Positions 54,111 through 64,000 of a stretch of DNA of 64,000 nucleotides are shown here, one piece after another. The stretch lies in NCBI GenBank assembly GCA_037043455.1, contig JAWPHD010001286.1, positions 124,001 through 188,000 on the forward strand, in the 5' to 3' direction. The DNA is from Cyrtodaria siliqua. Lineage: Eukaryota; Mollusca; Bivalvia; Adapedonta; Hiatellidae. The number at the start of each line of letters is the position of its first letter. Positions within the stretch are counted from its first letter, which is position 1. The translations under genes were made by a program, and so were the position numbers. Under the pieces are notes generated by a model, which saw only the letters and a list, made by a program, of their open reading frames with translations, did not search any database and was not told where the DNA came from.

Positions 54111-54989
54111 AATCATATATAAACGCAAAAGTTAACAACTAAGTACAAATGTTAACTCCTACGAAGGCTACTATAAAGCCAAGGGGATTGCATAAACTGG
54201 CTTGCACTGTTTGCAAGAGACCTAACATGAACTAGCTGCAAATTAAACATAGTTTTCTTTTTAAAAAAATCATATTGTCTTTGTAGGAGTCCTGCAACAT
54301 ATTTTAGTGTTTTTGTCGTATTTTGGATTGACACCCATACTTCTTCCAGATCGTCTCATGCTCCTTTAATAGTGCTTCAAACAGGTATCTTAACTAAACA
54401 CTTGACGGAATTGGTGTGTTCTGTGTCGTATTGTCATGCACACAACGCTTCAGAAAGTCCACATAGGATTTATACTGTAACATAAACATGAAAATGTCAT
54501 AATAGGTCAACAAACTCCATAATTAATGGCATAAAGGGCGTCTGCAGATGTCTTTGTGTGTCATGCTGTGACGAATGTAAGTCTCAACTAGTAGAAATTA
54601 ACGCTGGGAACGACTGTCGTATTATTAGGCGACATAATCACGGTTGCGTTTTCTTTTGGAGACGTGCCCTATGTCTGTATGATTTCTGAGAAGGTATTGT
54701 ACAAAATAATTATGTACTTGAAAAGCGTTGTTATAAAAACAGTTGAGCTCAATATTTAAGGGCCATTGTATGTATTCAGTTATTTTTCACGTTAATTCAT
54801 AAATAGGTTGGATTGCAGACAGTCAAAGATGGTGCTAAGAGAGCGTTGTGGTACGTATCTGCCGACTGTCCTAAACCCCTGTTGAGGATCTCACACGTAC
54901 ATTCACCATACGAATGCTGTACGTAGTAAAACATATTCTACTATGCTGTCTTGTATTATGTGTTCTGCAAATGTTACGGACCTCCTCCT
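54111..54989. other. Unique sequence
   Basis: One dispersed 25-bp similarity: CACCCATACTTCTTCCAGAT near 54331 resembles CACCCAGTCTTCTTCCAGAT near 47207. No gene seen. Confidence 0.4.
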
Positions 54990-55585
54990 TATTAGGATGG
55001 CATTATATAGGTCGGCCTCTTCTTTTCGATGAGTTTAGGGGGATTCAGGCATCTTGGGTGATGAACAATCATCCTTATCTCCTGGCTCAATCACCAATGG
55101 TGCGAGATACATAAAGTAATTAGTACGACCCCGTTTTAAACAATCGGCCAACTGAGAGGGTATTGGAGGAAAACTATGATACTTTTTTTTTAGAGATTGT
55201 CGACAAACTGAGAGGGTATTGAAGAAAACTATGATATTTTAAGAGATTCGACAGAGAGGGTATTGAAGAAAACTATCATAGTTTAAGAGATTGTTGACAA
55301 ATTGAGAGGGTATTCAGAACAACTATGATATTTTTTAGAGATTGTAGACAAACTGAGCGGTATTGCGGACAACTATGATACTTTAAGAGATTGTCGACAA
55401 ACTGAGAGGGTATACAGAACAACTATGATATTTTAAGAGATTATCGACAAACTAAAAGGGTACTGAAGAAAACTATGATATATTAAGAGATATTAAGAGA
55501 TAGTCGTCGGACTGAGAAAAACTATGATATTTTAAGAGACTGTAGAAAAACTGAGAGAGTATTGTGGAAAACTATTATATTCTTC
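54990..55585 (+). mobile_element. Interspersed repeat Z, copy 2 (empty site)
   Basis: Same 5' block as 52.2 kb (TTAGGATGGCATTATATAGG, TCAATCACCAATGGTGCGAG), continuing straight through GATACATAAAGTAATTAGTA without the MITE. It then has about eight tandem units of 45-55 bp (GATTGTCGACAAACTGAGAG, GGTATTGAAGAAAACTATGA, TATTTTAAGA). Upstream of 54990 the two copies differ. Confidence 0.8.
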
Positions 55586-55893
55586 GATACTAGGCACAGT
55601 ATATACGCTTCTCTACATTACTATGTTGCAAAGCCGAGCTTGCAGTATCAAGTATAAAGTATAATTTAATAAATGTTTATCATAAATCACACGCTATATT
55701 GGTCGATGCAGTTAGTGAACAAAACCAGATAGGTCAATGCTCTGCAATCATATTTCGCTGTCTGAATGAAATAATACGTGATTTAAATTTTCTTAGAAAT
55801 TAAATGTATCATTGAAGATTCTAAATGTTGAAAAGTCAAATTTGAGTGACGGCGTCGGCGTGTTTTTTGTATTATTGTTTGTTTGTTTATTAT

Positions 55894-55897
<4 letters not shown>
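55586..55897. other. Unique AT-rich sequence
   Basis: Nothing recognised. Confidence 0.4.

Positions 55898-55925
<28 letters not shown>
55898..55925. repeat. (AT)n microsatellite
   Basis: About 13 AT dinucleotides. Confidence 0.95.
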
Positions 55926-55929
<4 letters not shown>

Positions 55930-55952
55930 TCAGTCTAATTTAACTGTACGTA

Positions 55953-56020
55953 AAGAATCGACTGTCATATATGGCCTAACATGTGCTAAAATGACGTAAA
56001 ACAACATTCAAAGAAACAAT
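55953..56020 (+). mobile_element. SINE family 1, 3' tail only
   Basis: GAATCGACTGTCATATATGG, CCTAACATGTGCTAAAATGA, then CGTAAAACAACATTCAAAG. Last ~65 bp of the family. Confidence 0.8.
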
Positions 56021-56074
56021 TGTACATACATTTTATAAATGCCTTTACAGTCCTTTTCAGATACAGTTGGGCTA

Positions 56075-56310
56075 TTTTTGATAACAAACAATTTGATAAC
56101 AAACATTTTGATAACAAACCAAGAATAAAATCTAGGGTACCGGTCTATTTTGATAACAAACCCAGAATAAAATCTAGGGTACCGGACTTATAGTCAAACC
56201 AAATGATTCAGCCCAGGATGCCGGGCCTATAGATGAACCAAATGATCTAACACAGGACACCGGACTCATAGACAAACCAATAACGTATCCCAGAATGCCG
56301 AACTTACAGT
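56075..56310. repeat. Diverged ~45-bp tandem repeat
   Basis: Two near-identical units (AGAATAAAATCTAGGGTACC, GG then TTTTGATAACAAAC) are followed by three drifted ones sharing CCGG(A/G)C(T/C)(T/C)ATAG and (C)AAACCAAATGAT blocks. Confidence 0.7.
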
Positions 56311-58678
56311 CGAATGTTTTGAAATATGTTTATTTGCCAAGAATTCAGTAAACAGAGTTATTGATTACTGCATGTGTGCCACGGTCAGGATTTTTTAAAA
56401 ACTATATTGATATCTAACTAGGAAATGACGATAAATGTTCAGTTCGCATTATAACTTGCATCTATTTCTTTTACGAATAACTTAGTGGTTGGTATTTAAT
56501 TTTTCTGCCAAAAAATAAATAAATGAGGAATACATTTTAAAATAAATGTATAAAGAGTAATGTAATAAGGTTGTGAAACGCTTCACTGGCTACAAGACAG
56601 TTTATGATAACCTTGGACAGGTTTAACAAACCTATCTCGGATGTGTATCTTAACAGCGTCTTACCTCCATTGTTATCGGTCTACCCGCTTAACAACACGT
56701 CATCAAAACTTGTGTAGATCACTTTACACAAATTGTAACTTTTCAAAACAAACATGGCGCATATATATCCAGTTGGCCGTATTTCTCGTTTCTTCGAAAA
56801 GCCTGAAAATAAGTAAACGTATATATCCGAATTGTTTTATAAAATCCACAGAAAAGCGTTTACACACCAACAAAACTTGCAAATGACTGGTAAACTGGAA
56901 GAGGAAAACATGAATTTATTCAACGGGAGGCTACAATCTCGGATTACTAATTTAGTGTTAAAATTCAGCAAGGAGCGGATTAGCGAGTTTTCATCTCGCC
57001 GAACAAATGCTAATTTCTATTTGGACAACGAGAATTACAAATCTCATGAATAATATAAATATATGATTAAGGGCAAGATGTGCATGCACAAGTATGGCAA
57101 CTACGGAAAATGGATGGTGAATCGTCATTTACTGCTTTCATAAAAGCAATTTGGGATTCTGTAGCGGCGGCGGTTTTGCTTGCCGTTTGCATTCACAATG
57201 AGGCATTGTATTATTATTATTATTATATACACTATTAGGCGTAAATTCTTCTCGTAATGCAAAACCTATTCAGTATTAATCAATAAAGTGAAAAAAAAAA
57301 GTATCTTAATTGAAAAAAGTAGTAACGATTAACACAGCAAAATGCATCCTATACAAGTTTTCAGGTTTTTTTTCTTTGTAATACAGCGCATTGAGGGAGT
57401 ATAGAATCATCGGTAGTTAAGAATCTTTTTCTGTTTAAATGAATTTTTCTCAGCTCATGTATTTTAGTTTATTTTAAAATGCTCCCAACTTGAAGATATA
57501 TCATATAAGTATACATGTATGCAGAGTGAAATGAATCTCGGTGCATTTTTCCATGCAAAATGTATCCCTAAGTGTAACAACTCCCAGAGAAGAAAACGAT
57601 TCTTTACTACCTGAATGAAGTGTATTTTTTAAACAAAAAGTCATACTGTCACAATAAACAGAGAAATTAATATTTGCTGTTATAACATAATGATGTAATC
57701 ACCAAATAAGTTAACTTCTTAAAATGTGTCACTGTTAGGGATACAATGACATTCTGTAAATATTGGTGCAAAAAAACCTATTAAAAATTCACAGTTATAG
57801 GACAATAATTGCAGAAACAACAACTAAGACATTTTCGTTTCATTTTAAATTTAGACGTTAACCCAAGTGATTAAATAACCCCCACCCCATGCCCCCCACC
57901 ACACCCACACAACCCACTGTTGCTTGTTTGAAATTTAGCGATACACGCTTCCACGTAGACACAAATACAACCAAATAACACCACCAGCTTTGTCATCAAG
58001 ATGCTGCTAATTATCCTAAGTATTTGACTTTTAAATGAGACGGTCGTTACAAGATCGTCTAACTGATACATACGTAATTGGCATTGATATTTTAATCAGT
58101 ACGTACTTTACCCAGTCCAGAAAACACGAAATAAACAACATTGTACCAGATGGTGGCAATCGAAAACGGTTCTGACAAAATCCTATATAAAGAACCACTG
58201 AGTGACATTTTATAGACAAGTGGATGCCCTTTTGAGATCGTTTCAAGGCTGATGGAAGCTACCTCTGGGAACAATATCAAATCAATAACGTCGGACATTT
58301 AGAAACGGCTGAGACAATCATATCATAGAAATTAAGACATAGCCGACTCTCATTCGTCTCCTAAATGTGTTAAACTGTATCGATCAAACGTTTTATACCG
58401 TTAATTGTGCGTCTGTATAATAATGAGTTATGGCGCTAAAATTGGTCTAGTTCTGCCCATAAATAGTTGGGAAATAATTGTTCTGCAACTGCTGCATTAA
58501 AGTGAGCTGAAAATTGATCCTTATATAAGCTGAATAACTATAGATGCGATGAAGCTTTGCCCAATACATTGTTATATCTTTACAGGGCTTTATATTTCAG
58601 TTTTCATCCCAGATCTTTAGTAGTGATGTGCTTTTTTTAACATTATCTAATTTCAAGAAAAAACGCACGAGCTTTATT
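56311..58678. other. Unique sequence, 2.4 kb, no gene recognised
   Basis: Overlapping plus-strand frames at 56641-57053 (81 and 73 codons) were examined: the second is charged and ends SSRRTNANFYLDNENYKSHE, but I recognise no family and see no splice or promoter context. (TAT)n at 57211-57227 and a C-rich strip at 57880-57915 are simple sequence. Confidence 0.4.
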
Positions 58679-58984
58679 AACAGTTCTATTTAAATGTATG
58701 TTAACAGTTCTATTTAAATGTATGTTAACAGTTCTAGTTAAATGTATGTTAACAGTTCTAGTCAAATGTATGTTAACAGTTCTAGTCAAATGTATGTTAA
58801 CAGTTCTAGTTAAATGTATGTTAACAGTTCTAGCTAAATGTATGTTAACAGTTCTAGTTAAATGTATGTTAACAGTTCTAGCTAAATGTATGTTAACAGT
58901 TCTAGTTAAATGTATGTTAACAGTTCTAGTCAAATGTATGTTAACAGTTCTAGTTAAATGTATGTTAACAGTTCTAGTTAAATG
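58679..58984. repeat. 24-bp tandem array, ~13 copies
   Basis: Unit TTAACAGTTCTAGTTAAATG then TATG. Variation is confined mainly to one position pair (TAGTTAAA, TAGTCAAA, TAGCTAAA, TATTTAAA). Period 24 keeps frames open on both strands (8-residue repeats MLTVLVKC and TRTVNIHL); this is not evidence of coding. Confidence 0.95.
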
Positions 58985-59384
58985 AAATTTTCATCAATGT
59001 TATTAACAGAATCGCTACGGCAGAACTTTTTAATTGTTAGTCATTGAATGTGTCAATTGTTTGCAAGCATATCGTTTAGTCACACGTTTTAGTGACCTTA
59101 GCAATACTAATCGTGATACTATGTTTGGTACATTAATCACAGAACAGCCTATGACCTTGACCTTTCATTGAGTGTATGGTAAGTTAATTTTGGCCATACA
59201 TAAGTATGTAGTGAGACGATATTTTTTTCAAACGTCAAGATTAGGGTTTGCCTAGCGTTTTCAGACTGATTCACGCACGCATGCACGCCAATTATTACCA
59301 AACCACCACCGAGAACGAGGCTGTAAATATACACTATGCTTTATGGGTTTCACAGCACAGTAATTTAAACATGACTTAATAAGT
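58985..59384. other. Unique sequence
   Basis: Nothing recognised apart from an ACGCACGCATGCACGCC run near 59273. Confidence 0.4.
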
Positions 59385-59562
59385 AGCGGTCTCGGTAGTT
59401 CGTTGGTTAATTATTGCGCCTTAAAGCCGCAGATCCAGGTCCCACGTGGGTTTGAGCCCAGGAGGAAAGGTAGCATGTCATGTAGAAATCTCCATCTTTA
59501 TATTTTCCACTAAGTTCACTGTCCCCTTATACATTGACATGTGTTGAATAAGTAGAGGATTT
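59385..59562 (+). mobile_element. tRNA-derived SINE, family 2, second copy
   Basis: GCGGTCTCGGTAGTTCGTTG then GTTAATTA gives the box A region; GTGGGTTTGAGCCCAGG the box B region (GGTTTGAGCC). The 3' part (CCACTAAGTTCACTGTCCCC, ATACATTGACATGTGTTGAA) is a diverged version of the 36.9-kb body. Confidence 0.75.
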
Positions 59563-60763
59563 ATGTTTTTTTAAATTGCAGACTATCATGTCGCAACGAG
59601 TTCGCATATTGCGTTATGCATGGTCCTTGTTGCTACCGTGTGCTAGAGACCATGACAAAATACGGCATGCATAAGTGATGGCAGCAGGCAGAAATGTCAT
59701 TGCAAGCTCCTGGCTGATCGAGATCAAAATCTGTCAAATTCCGCAGCCTTGTCGTCATTGTCATCATCAAACTGTCTATCTATAATAAATTGCCTTACTA
59801 CACACATAAAGCCCGTTGCATTTTACAGCATGTGTCTGAAAAGCACACGTTACATGCGCTCATGAGCATGATATCAATTTCATTAAAAGTATGTAAATTA
59901 TTAATATGCGCATGCACCATGCCCTTTAGTTGTATTGCCTCTAAACATAATGACTTCATGGGTCATTAGATACAATACCGCATTGCAAAACAACAAGATG
60001 ACGTTATGTTACATACTTCCGCATGTGTTTGCACTTCCTAATTAGAAATACCGCGGCTTATTCTATCGTGAATATTGTCGGAATTAATATTTAAATATTT
60101 CTAAACAGCCCGCGGACATGAAATGCAAATTAGTTCTCAACAGACGCCCCTTTGGTACCAATATATGTCACGAAATCATTAATCACAGGAACAATGCTTT
60201 AAGTAATAGTAAACAATGCAGAACTGAGGCATCTGATTGAAATGCATGGCCGTGTACTAATATAGAGTAATTATTGTTTAAAACTAAATCATTGAAAATT
60301 GAAAAATTGGTGAACGCATGAATAAAAGATACTTCGTTATTATATGTTTTCTGGGGCTAAACAACAAGACAAGCCAAAACATTGGTTACCTTGACCATTT
60401 GGCCTAAACTTATTTTGGTTTGTGTCATTTTTTATTTGCAGGTAAAATAGCGCACCTGTGATAAATAGTTTGTGAACAGTCTGTCTTTATTTATCAACCC
60501 TTTAATATTCTCCTGTCTCAATAAAGTACTTCGTATAGTGATTCAGATCGCCCAACATGCAAAACAAAATTCTCTAGCTGGAAGTGCATAATGGGGTCTT
60601 TTACAGAACGATAAGTAACTGTCCACCTGGACGTTATTCAGGATTTTGAGCAACGCAGTTTTTATGTGCGTGATATGGTTATATAGTGTAAAAGACCATG
60701 CACATCATACTGATGTTATAAACAGAGTGAATGACTGATTAATCAAACGCATTATTTTAAAGT
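59563..60763. other. Unique sequence; candidate conserved non-coding DNA at 59570-60250
   Basis: Repeat-free, balanced composition, with octamer/homeodomain-type combinations such as AAATGCAAATTAGTTC near 60120 and TTCCTAATTAGAAA near 60034. No frame of interest. Conservation would have to be tested. Confidence 0.3.
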
Positions 60764-61231
60764 CTCACACCACAATTAATTTTCCATAGGGTCCCATTGT
60801 AATTCTTTTGTTCGTGACATAGAGACAAACACAATTAATAACATGCCTTTATGCATAAATTCTTCTGCAATTTAAAATACAATTAACAAATATTTACCGG
60901 GTTGAACAATTTTAAATATCATGTTTGCAGTATTCTTCATGACACCTAACTAAATTTAGCGTAATAATGTGACCAAAAACCCGTGGTGATAAGACCCACG
61001 ATATGTAAAATGGGGCTAATAAATGTGTAAAATATAGCTATAGAAATCTTATATCAGCATAAACTGTTCTATGATCTCTTCCTAATATATTGTATATTTA
61101 GAACCTGGTAAGGATAAATCAATGTTTGCAATGGAAAATATTGTAAAAGGTAGACAAGAGGAACTATTTTTTTTATCTACCTCCTTCATCTATAGGACAC
61201 GAGTATTCAAGGCAGATAATAGTGTTGTGAG
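60764..61231. mobile_element. CTCACACCAC-ended repeat, copy 2 (468 bp)
   Basis: Same order of blocks as 30111-30549: CTCACACCACAATTAATTTT, CCATAGGGTCCCATTGTAAT, ACCCGTGGTGATAAGACCCA, TTAGAACCTGGTAAGGATAA, ATCTACCTCCTTCATCTATA, ending GTTGTGAG. Small indels give the length difference. No clear target duplication. Confidence 0.8.
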
Positions 61232-61544
61232 TCCTTATAGGTGTAACACGCCCATTGATGTTTGCACTGAGTTGTGTATGTATTAATATTTAAATGACAT
61301 GTTGTCATTCATATCAAGGCTCAATTAAAAAAATAATAACATTCTCACCTCAAATGGCAAATATGCTGCCAAAAACTCCACAGAAAAGTTGGGGTCATGT
61401 ACCTTCTAAGAGAGAACTTGTCTCATGAATGAATGCTCCCTTTAAAAACATAAATACTGGGATGCCAACATATTGTATTCATACACTCATTTCCATATAA
61501 GCAAACAAAAATTTCAAATCTCATAATTTTAGCCTGACAATGCT
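61232..61544. other. Unique sequence
   Basis: Nothing recognised. Confidence 0.4.
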
Positions 61545-61549
61545 TGAAC

Positions 61550-61637
61550 ACTATGACAAATAGGTCAACAATGTGACAAATAGGTCAGCAATACGACAAA
61601 TAGGTCAACAATGTGACAAATAGGTCAACAATGTGAT
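61550..61637. repeat. 20-bp tandem repeat
   Basis: About four copies of GACAAATAGGTCAACAATGT with small changes (GTCAGCAATAC in one). Confidence 0.85.
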
Positions 61638-61855
61638 ATAAACCAAAAATGGAACTTTAAATTAGTGAAAATGCCTTTTATTTATTTTTTTTACAAAAAA
61701 AAGAAGATAATTATTTACTGACCGCCATTATGCGACCACCCCAGGCCGACTAATCCTGTGACGCAATGGGTGTGCTACACCTTAAAGTACGACCAATCCT
61801 CCGCTAATCACCTTCGAAATTAAAAAAACCCCAACAAACCCTTCCCAATAAAGCG

Positions 61856-61970
61856 CTACATCCACTTGCGCATGTGTATTACGTCACACTACATCCACTT
61901 GCGCATGATCCACTTGCGCATGTGTATTACGTCACACTACATCCACTTGCGCATGTGTATTACGTCAAAC
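61856..61970. repeat. 33-bp repeat carrying TTACGTCA, three copies plus a partial
   Basis: CTACATCCACTTGCGCATGT then GTATTACGTCACA, with one extra partial ATCCACTTGCGCATG between units 1 and 2. TTACGTCA (61879, 61927, 61960) is a CRE/ATF-like octamer and TTGCGCATG resembles half of an NRF1 site. Confidence 0.85.
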
Positions 61971-62610
61971 TTAATTCCATTTACAATTTATAATAGAGCT
62001 TTTAGCATTTTGTCGCAAATTAGTGCCTATACAAATGTCACGTGACATACACGTGCTATATATGGAACTAGTAATAATAAAAAACAACTGTTCAATTTTT
62101 GTTGTAAAATATTTTTCTTTAATGTACCATGCAACATTCTTATCTTGTTTTTAAACAAAGGGGTTCAAGGTGAATCCTTTACAAATGAGAAATGAGAACT
62201 GCAGAACGTAGAACAATGTATTTGTGTACGATACAAATGCTCGATAGATGTTCTGTTGACATTTAAAAGAGCACGATTGTCATTAGTTTAGTGTAACGCA
62301 TTGCAAAACGTCAATTAGATGTATATCTTAAAGAACTTCCCATTTGCACAATACGGGTACTACAGCAAATGGATTTTTATGTAGCCATGGTCAATTAATA
62401 TCGGAGATAAATCAAACGTGAACATTAAAACTCGGCTTGGCTTTAATACCGTAACAGAAATTGATACACATCAATTTTAGTTCGTTACATCAGCAATGAT
62501 TGCGAAAGATAAATCAGTTATAACGGTAACGGGATCTGTGATACACTGATTGGTCTGTGAGTCCATCACATCTGGGTCAATTAGTGGATGGCCAAGTTAA
62601 GTAGCTATCC
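61971..62610. other. Unique sequence with a 14-bp E-box palindrome
   Basis: ATGTCACGTGACAT (62035-62048) is a perfect palindrome around CACGTG, followed by a second CACGTG at 62051-62056. The rest shows no gene or repeat. Confidence 0.5.
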
Positions 62611-63338
62611 CATCGGCGTAGCTACTTTTAGGTCATATAGGCCCGGGCCTATACATCAATTTGAAAAAATTAAAAAAAACTGAAAAGTCCAAAAATGCTA
62701 TAAAAATTGAAGACAGAGGGTGTGGGGGTTAATGGTCAACATGTGTTTCTTATTTTATTTTACAGTGTAGGTAATTCAATGTTGTCAAATGTTAATTCTC
62801 AAATTTGTAAAAAAAATATTTCTTCAAATACCACACAAGTGCTCTGTCAGATATACGCCAAAATGCACCATTACATATCTAAGTTCAATAAAAAAACCGG
62901 GGGGAAAGTCCGGACCCCCTAGTGTGTACGAGCCTATATATGCATTTCAGGTCAGCTAGGCCGCTGTATCCCGACATCAACAGGTAAAGTTTTCAACAGA
63001 TATAACACGTTTTTAAACCTACTGAACTTTTTGAAAACTATATTTGACAATCAAAAAGAGTATGTTTCAATTATTGGGGGGCCAAACAATTATATGGGGG
63101 ACCAAACGTTTTCTTTTTTTTTTGACAAGCAAAAAAACACGTTATCCACGCTCAATTATACCAAACCGTACAACATTATATTGGGGAAAAAGTACTTTTT
63201 GAGCGCTAACCGTTTTTTTCTTCAAATTATTGGGGGTGGGGGTGGGGGAAAGGTGGGCGAAGCATACTCTGGTCCCCACTCTGAACATTGGGGGTGGGTA
63301 GGGGCGGGCCCATCCTGCCCCCGGCTCCTACGCCTATG
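62611..63338. mobile_element. GGCGTAG-ended element, ~728 bp
   Basis: The left end CATCGGCGTAG and right end CTACGCCTATG are inverted copies, with GGCCCGGGCC (left) and GGGCGGGCCC (right) also near-inverted. The interior includes the block shared with 23.1 kb and, at 63070-63300, G-runs (GGGGGGCC, GGGGGTGGGGGTGGGGG). A 102-codon plus-strand frame (63031-63339) crosses the G-runs and has no recognised domain. A non-autonomous DNA element is the simplest reading. Confidence 0.6.
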
Positions 63339-64000
63339 AAAGTTCAAACACGTCGATATCATTTAATATGACCATTATAAGGCGTATCTATTTCGGCTAT
63401 ATCCATTAACCAAGAATCAATATTTATAAACGAATTAACGGCTCATCAACACAATATAGTTTATTTAGAGCCGTCCCAGAGATAAGGGCAGGATATATAT
63501 TAATCCTGGTACCTTGTCGGTCTTTTACTAAGGAATATATTTACTCGGAAGATGATACCGCCCGGTTTATGTCCCCAGCCGACAGACGAGACTAAGAGAA
63601 AGTGTATAGCCCAAGAATACGCAGGGAAAACTCATTGGCAACGTTGAGGCTTGAACCCGGTTTCAAGTCCATCTTGCAATTCACTGGAGCAAGCCTGGCT
63701 CGTACCATTTAATCAGATACTTGGATATGAACAAGTTTATCAATAGCATATCACTTTAACCAGCAAGCGTATTACTATTTACATCATCGGCATCCCAAAT
63801 TCCTTATTCTCGTTATCCACACCCCGCCCCACCCATACTCCTCTGTCTTGTACTACTGTTACCTAAGTATTGGAGCCATGCTTATGTTAACCGGAAATGA
63901 AAGGATTCTTTTGTGTGTCCCGTTAACATATCATATTAGGATTGAGACGGCAACAACAGAGGGAGATGAGATGAAGAATGCAGTTTCCGATCAGACAAGC
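63339..64000. other. Unique sequence to the window edge; weak reversed tRNA-like segment
   Basis: At about 63635-63705 the minus strand reads GAGCCAGGCTTGCTCCAGTG ... CCGGGTTCAAGCC, a possible box A and a good box B, so a third, reversed tRNA-derived retroposon fragment is possible. No copy elsewhere in the window supports it. No gene seen. Confidence 0.3.

Noticed and set aside
58643..58985. Two opposite-strand ~95-codon frames
   Set aside because: Both are translations of the 24-bp tandem array.

Overview
The window looks like a gene-poor, AT-rich piece of a bivalve mollusc nuclear genome. I could not identify a host protein-coding gene, rRNA gene, functional tRNA gene or CRISPR array. The bivalve call rests on repeat content: a roughly 152-bp tandem repeat inside a Helitron/Pearl-like element (50.7-52.0 kb) that resembles the BIV160/Pearl repeats known from bivalves, two tRNA-derived SINE families, 5'-truncated non-LTR retrotransposons, and several TTAA-flanked MITE families. 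Family names come from recall of the literature, not from a database search. All the longest open frames are open because tandem repeats with unit lengths divisible by three lack stops.

Layout. 0-5.2 kb: a 186-bp duplicated repeat, a fold-back element, a 59-bp duplication and a TTAACCC-ended MITE. 5.3-13.4 kb: two copies of one retrotransposon-like 3' end, a 19-bp array split by a reversed LINE tail, a degenerate AT-rich array with an embedded hairpin element, and a large TTAA fold-back with a 30-bp perfect palindrome. 14-24.5 kb: SINE pieces, a 61/73-bp array, a TTAA MITE split by a 5'-truncated LINE with RNase H, a second LINE remnant, an 86-bp array and a 27-bp array. 24.5-36 kb: mostly unique sequence, broken by a nested MITE complex (26.5-28.3 kb), a TIR repeat (30.1 kb), a ~41-bp array (32.8 kb), a LINE 3' end and another fold-back. 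36-46.5 kb: two adjacent SINEs of different families, a 39-bp satellite split by a TIR element, a complete MITE, a reverse-transcriptase remnant, a 41-bp array and a doubly interrupted MITE. 47-64 kb: unique sequence, the Helitron-like element, a filled/empty pair for a TA-flanked MITE, 160-bp repeats, a 24-bp array, further SINE and TIR copies, and a second large GGCGTAG-ended element.

The genes do not form a pathway. What the window shows is a history of nested insertion: several junctions keep target-site duplications that allow relative dating. Unique stretches near 9.4, 16.4, 29.4, 44.4, 47.4, 49.7 and 59.6 kb could hold regulatory DNA, but that is inference from composition and a few short motifs. 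I found no clear new biological system. The strongest observations are the satellite grown inside a small retroposon-like element, the nested TTAA MITEs, and the LINE/SINE shared 3' tail.
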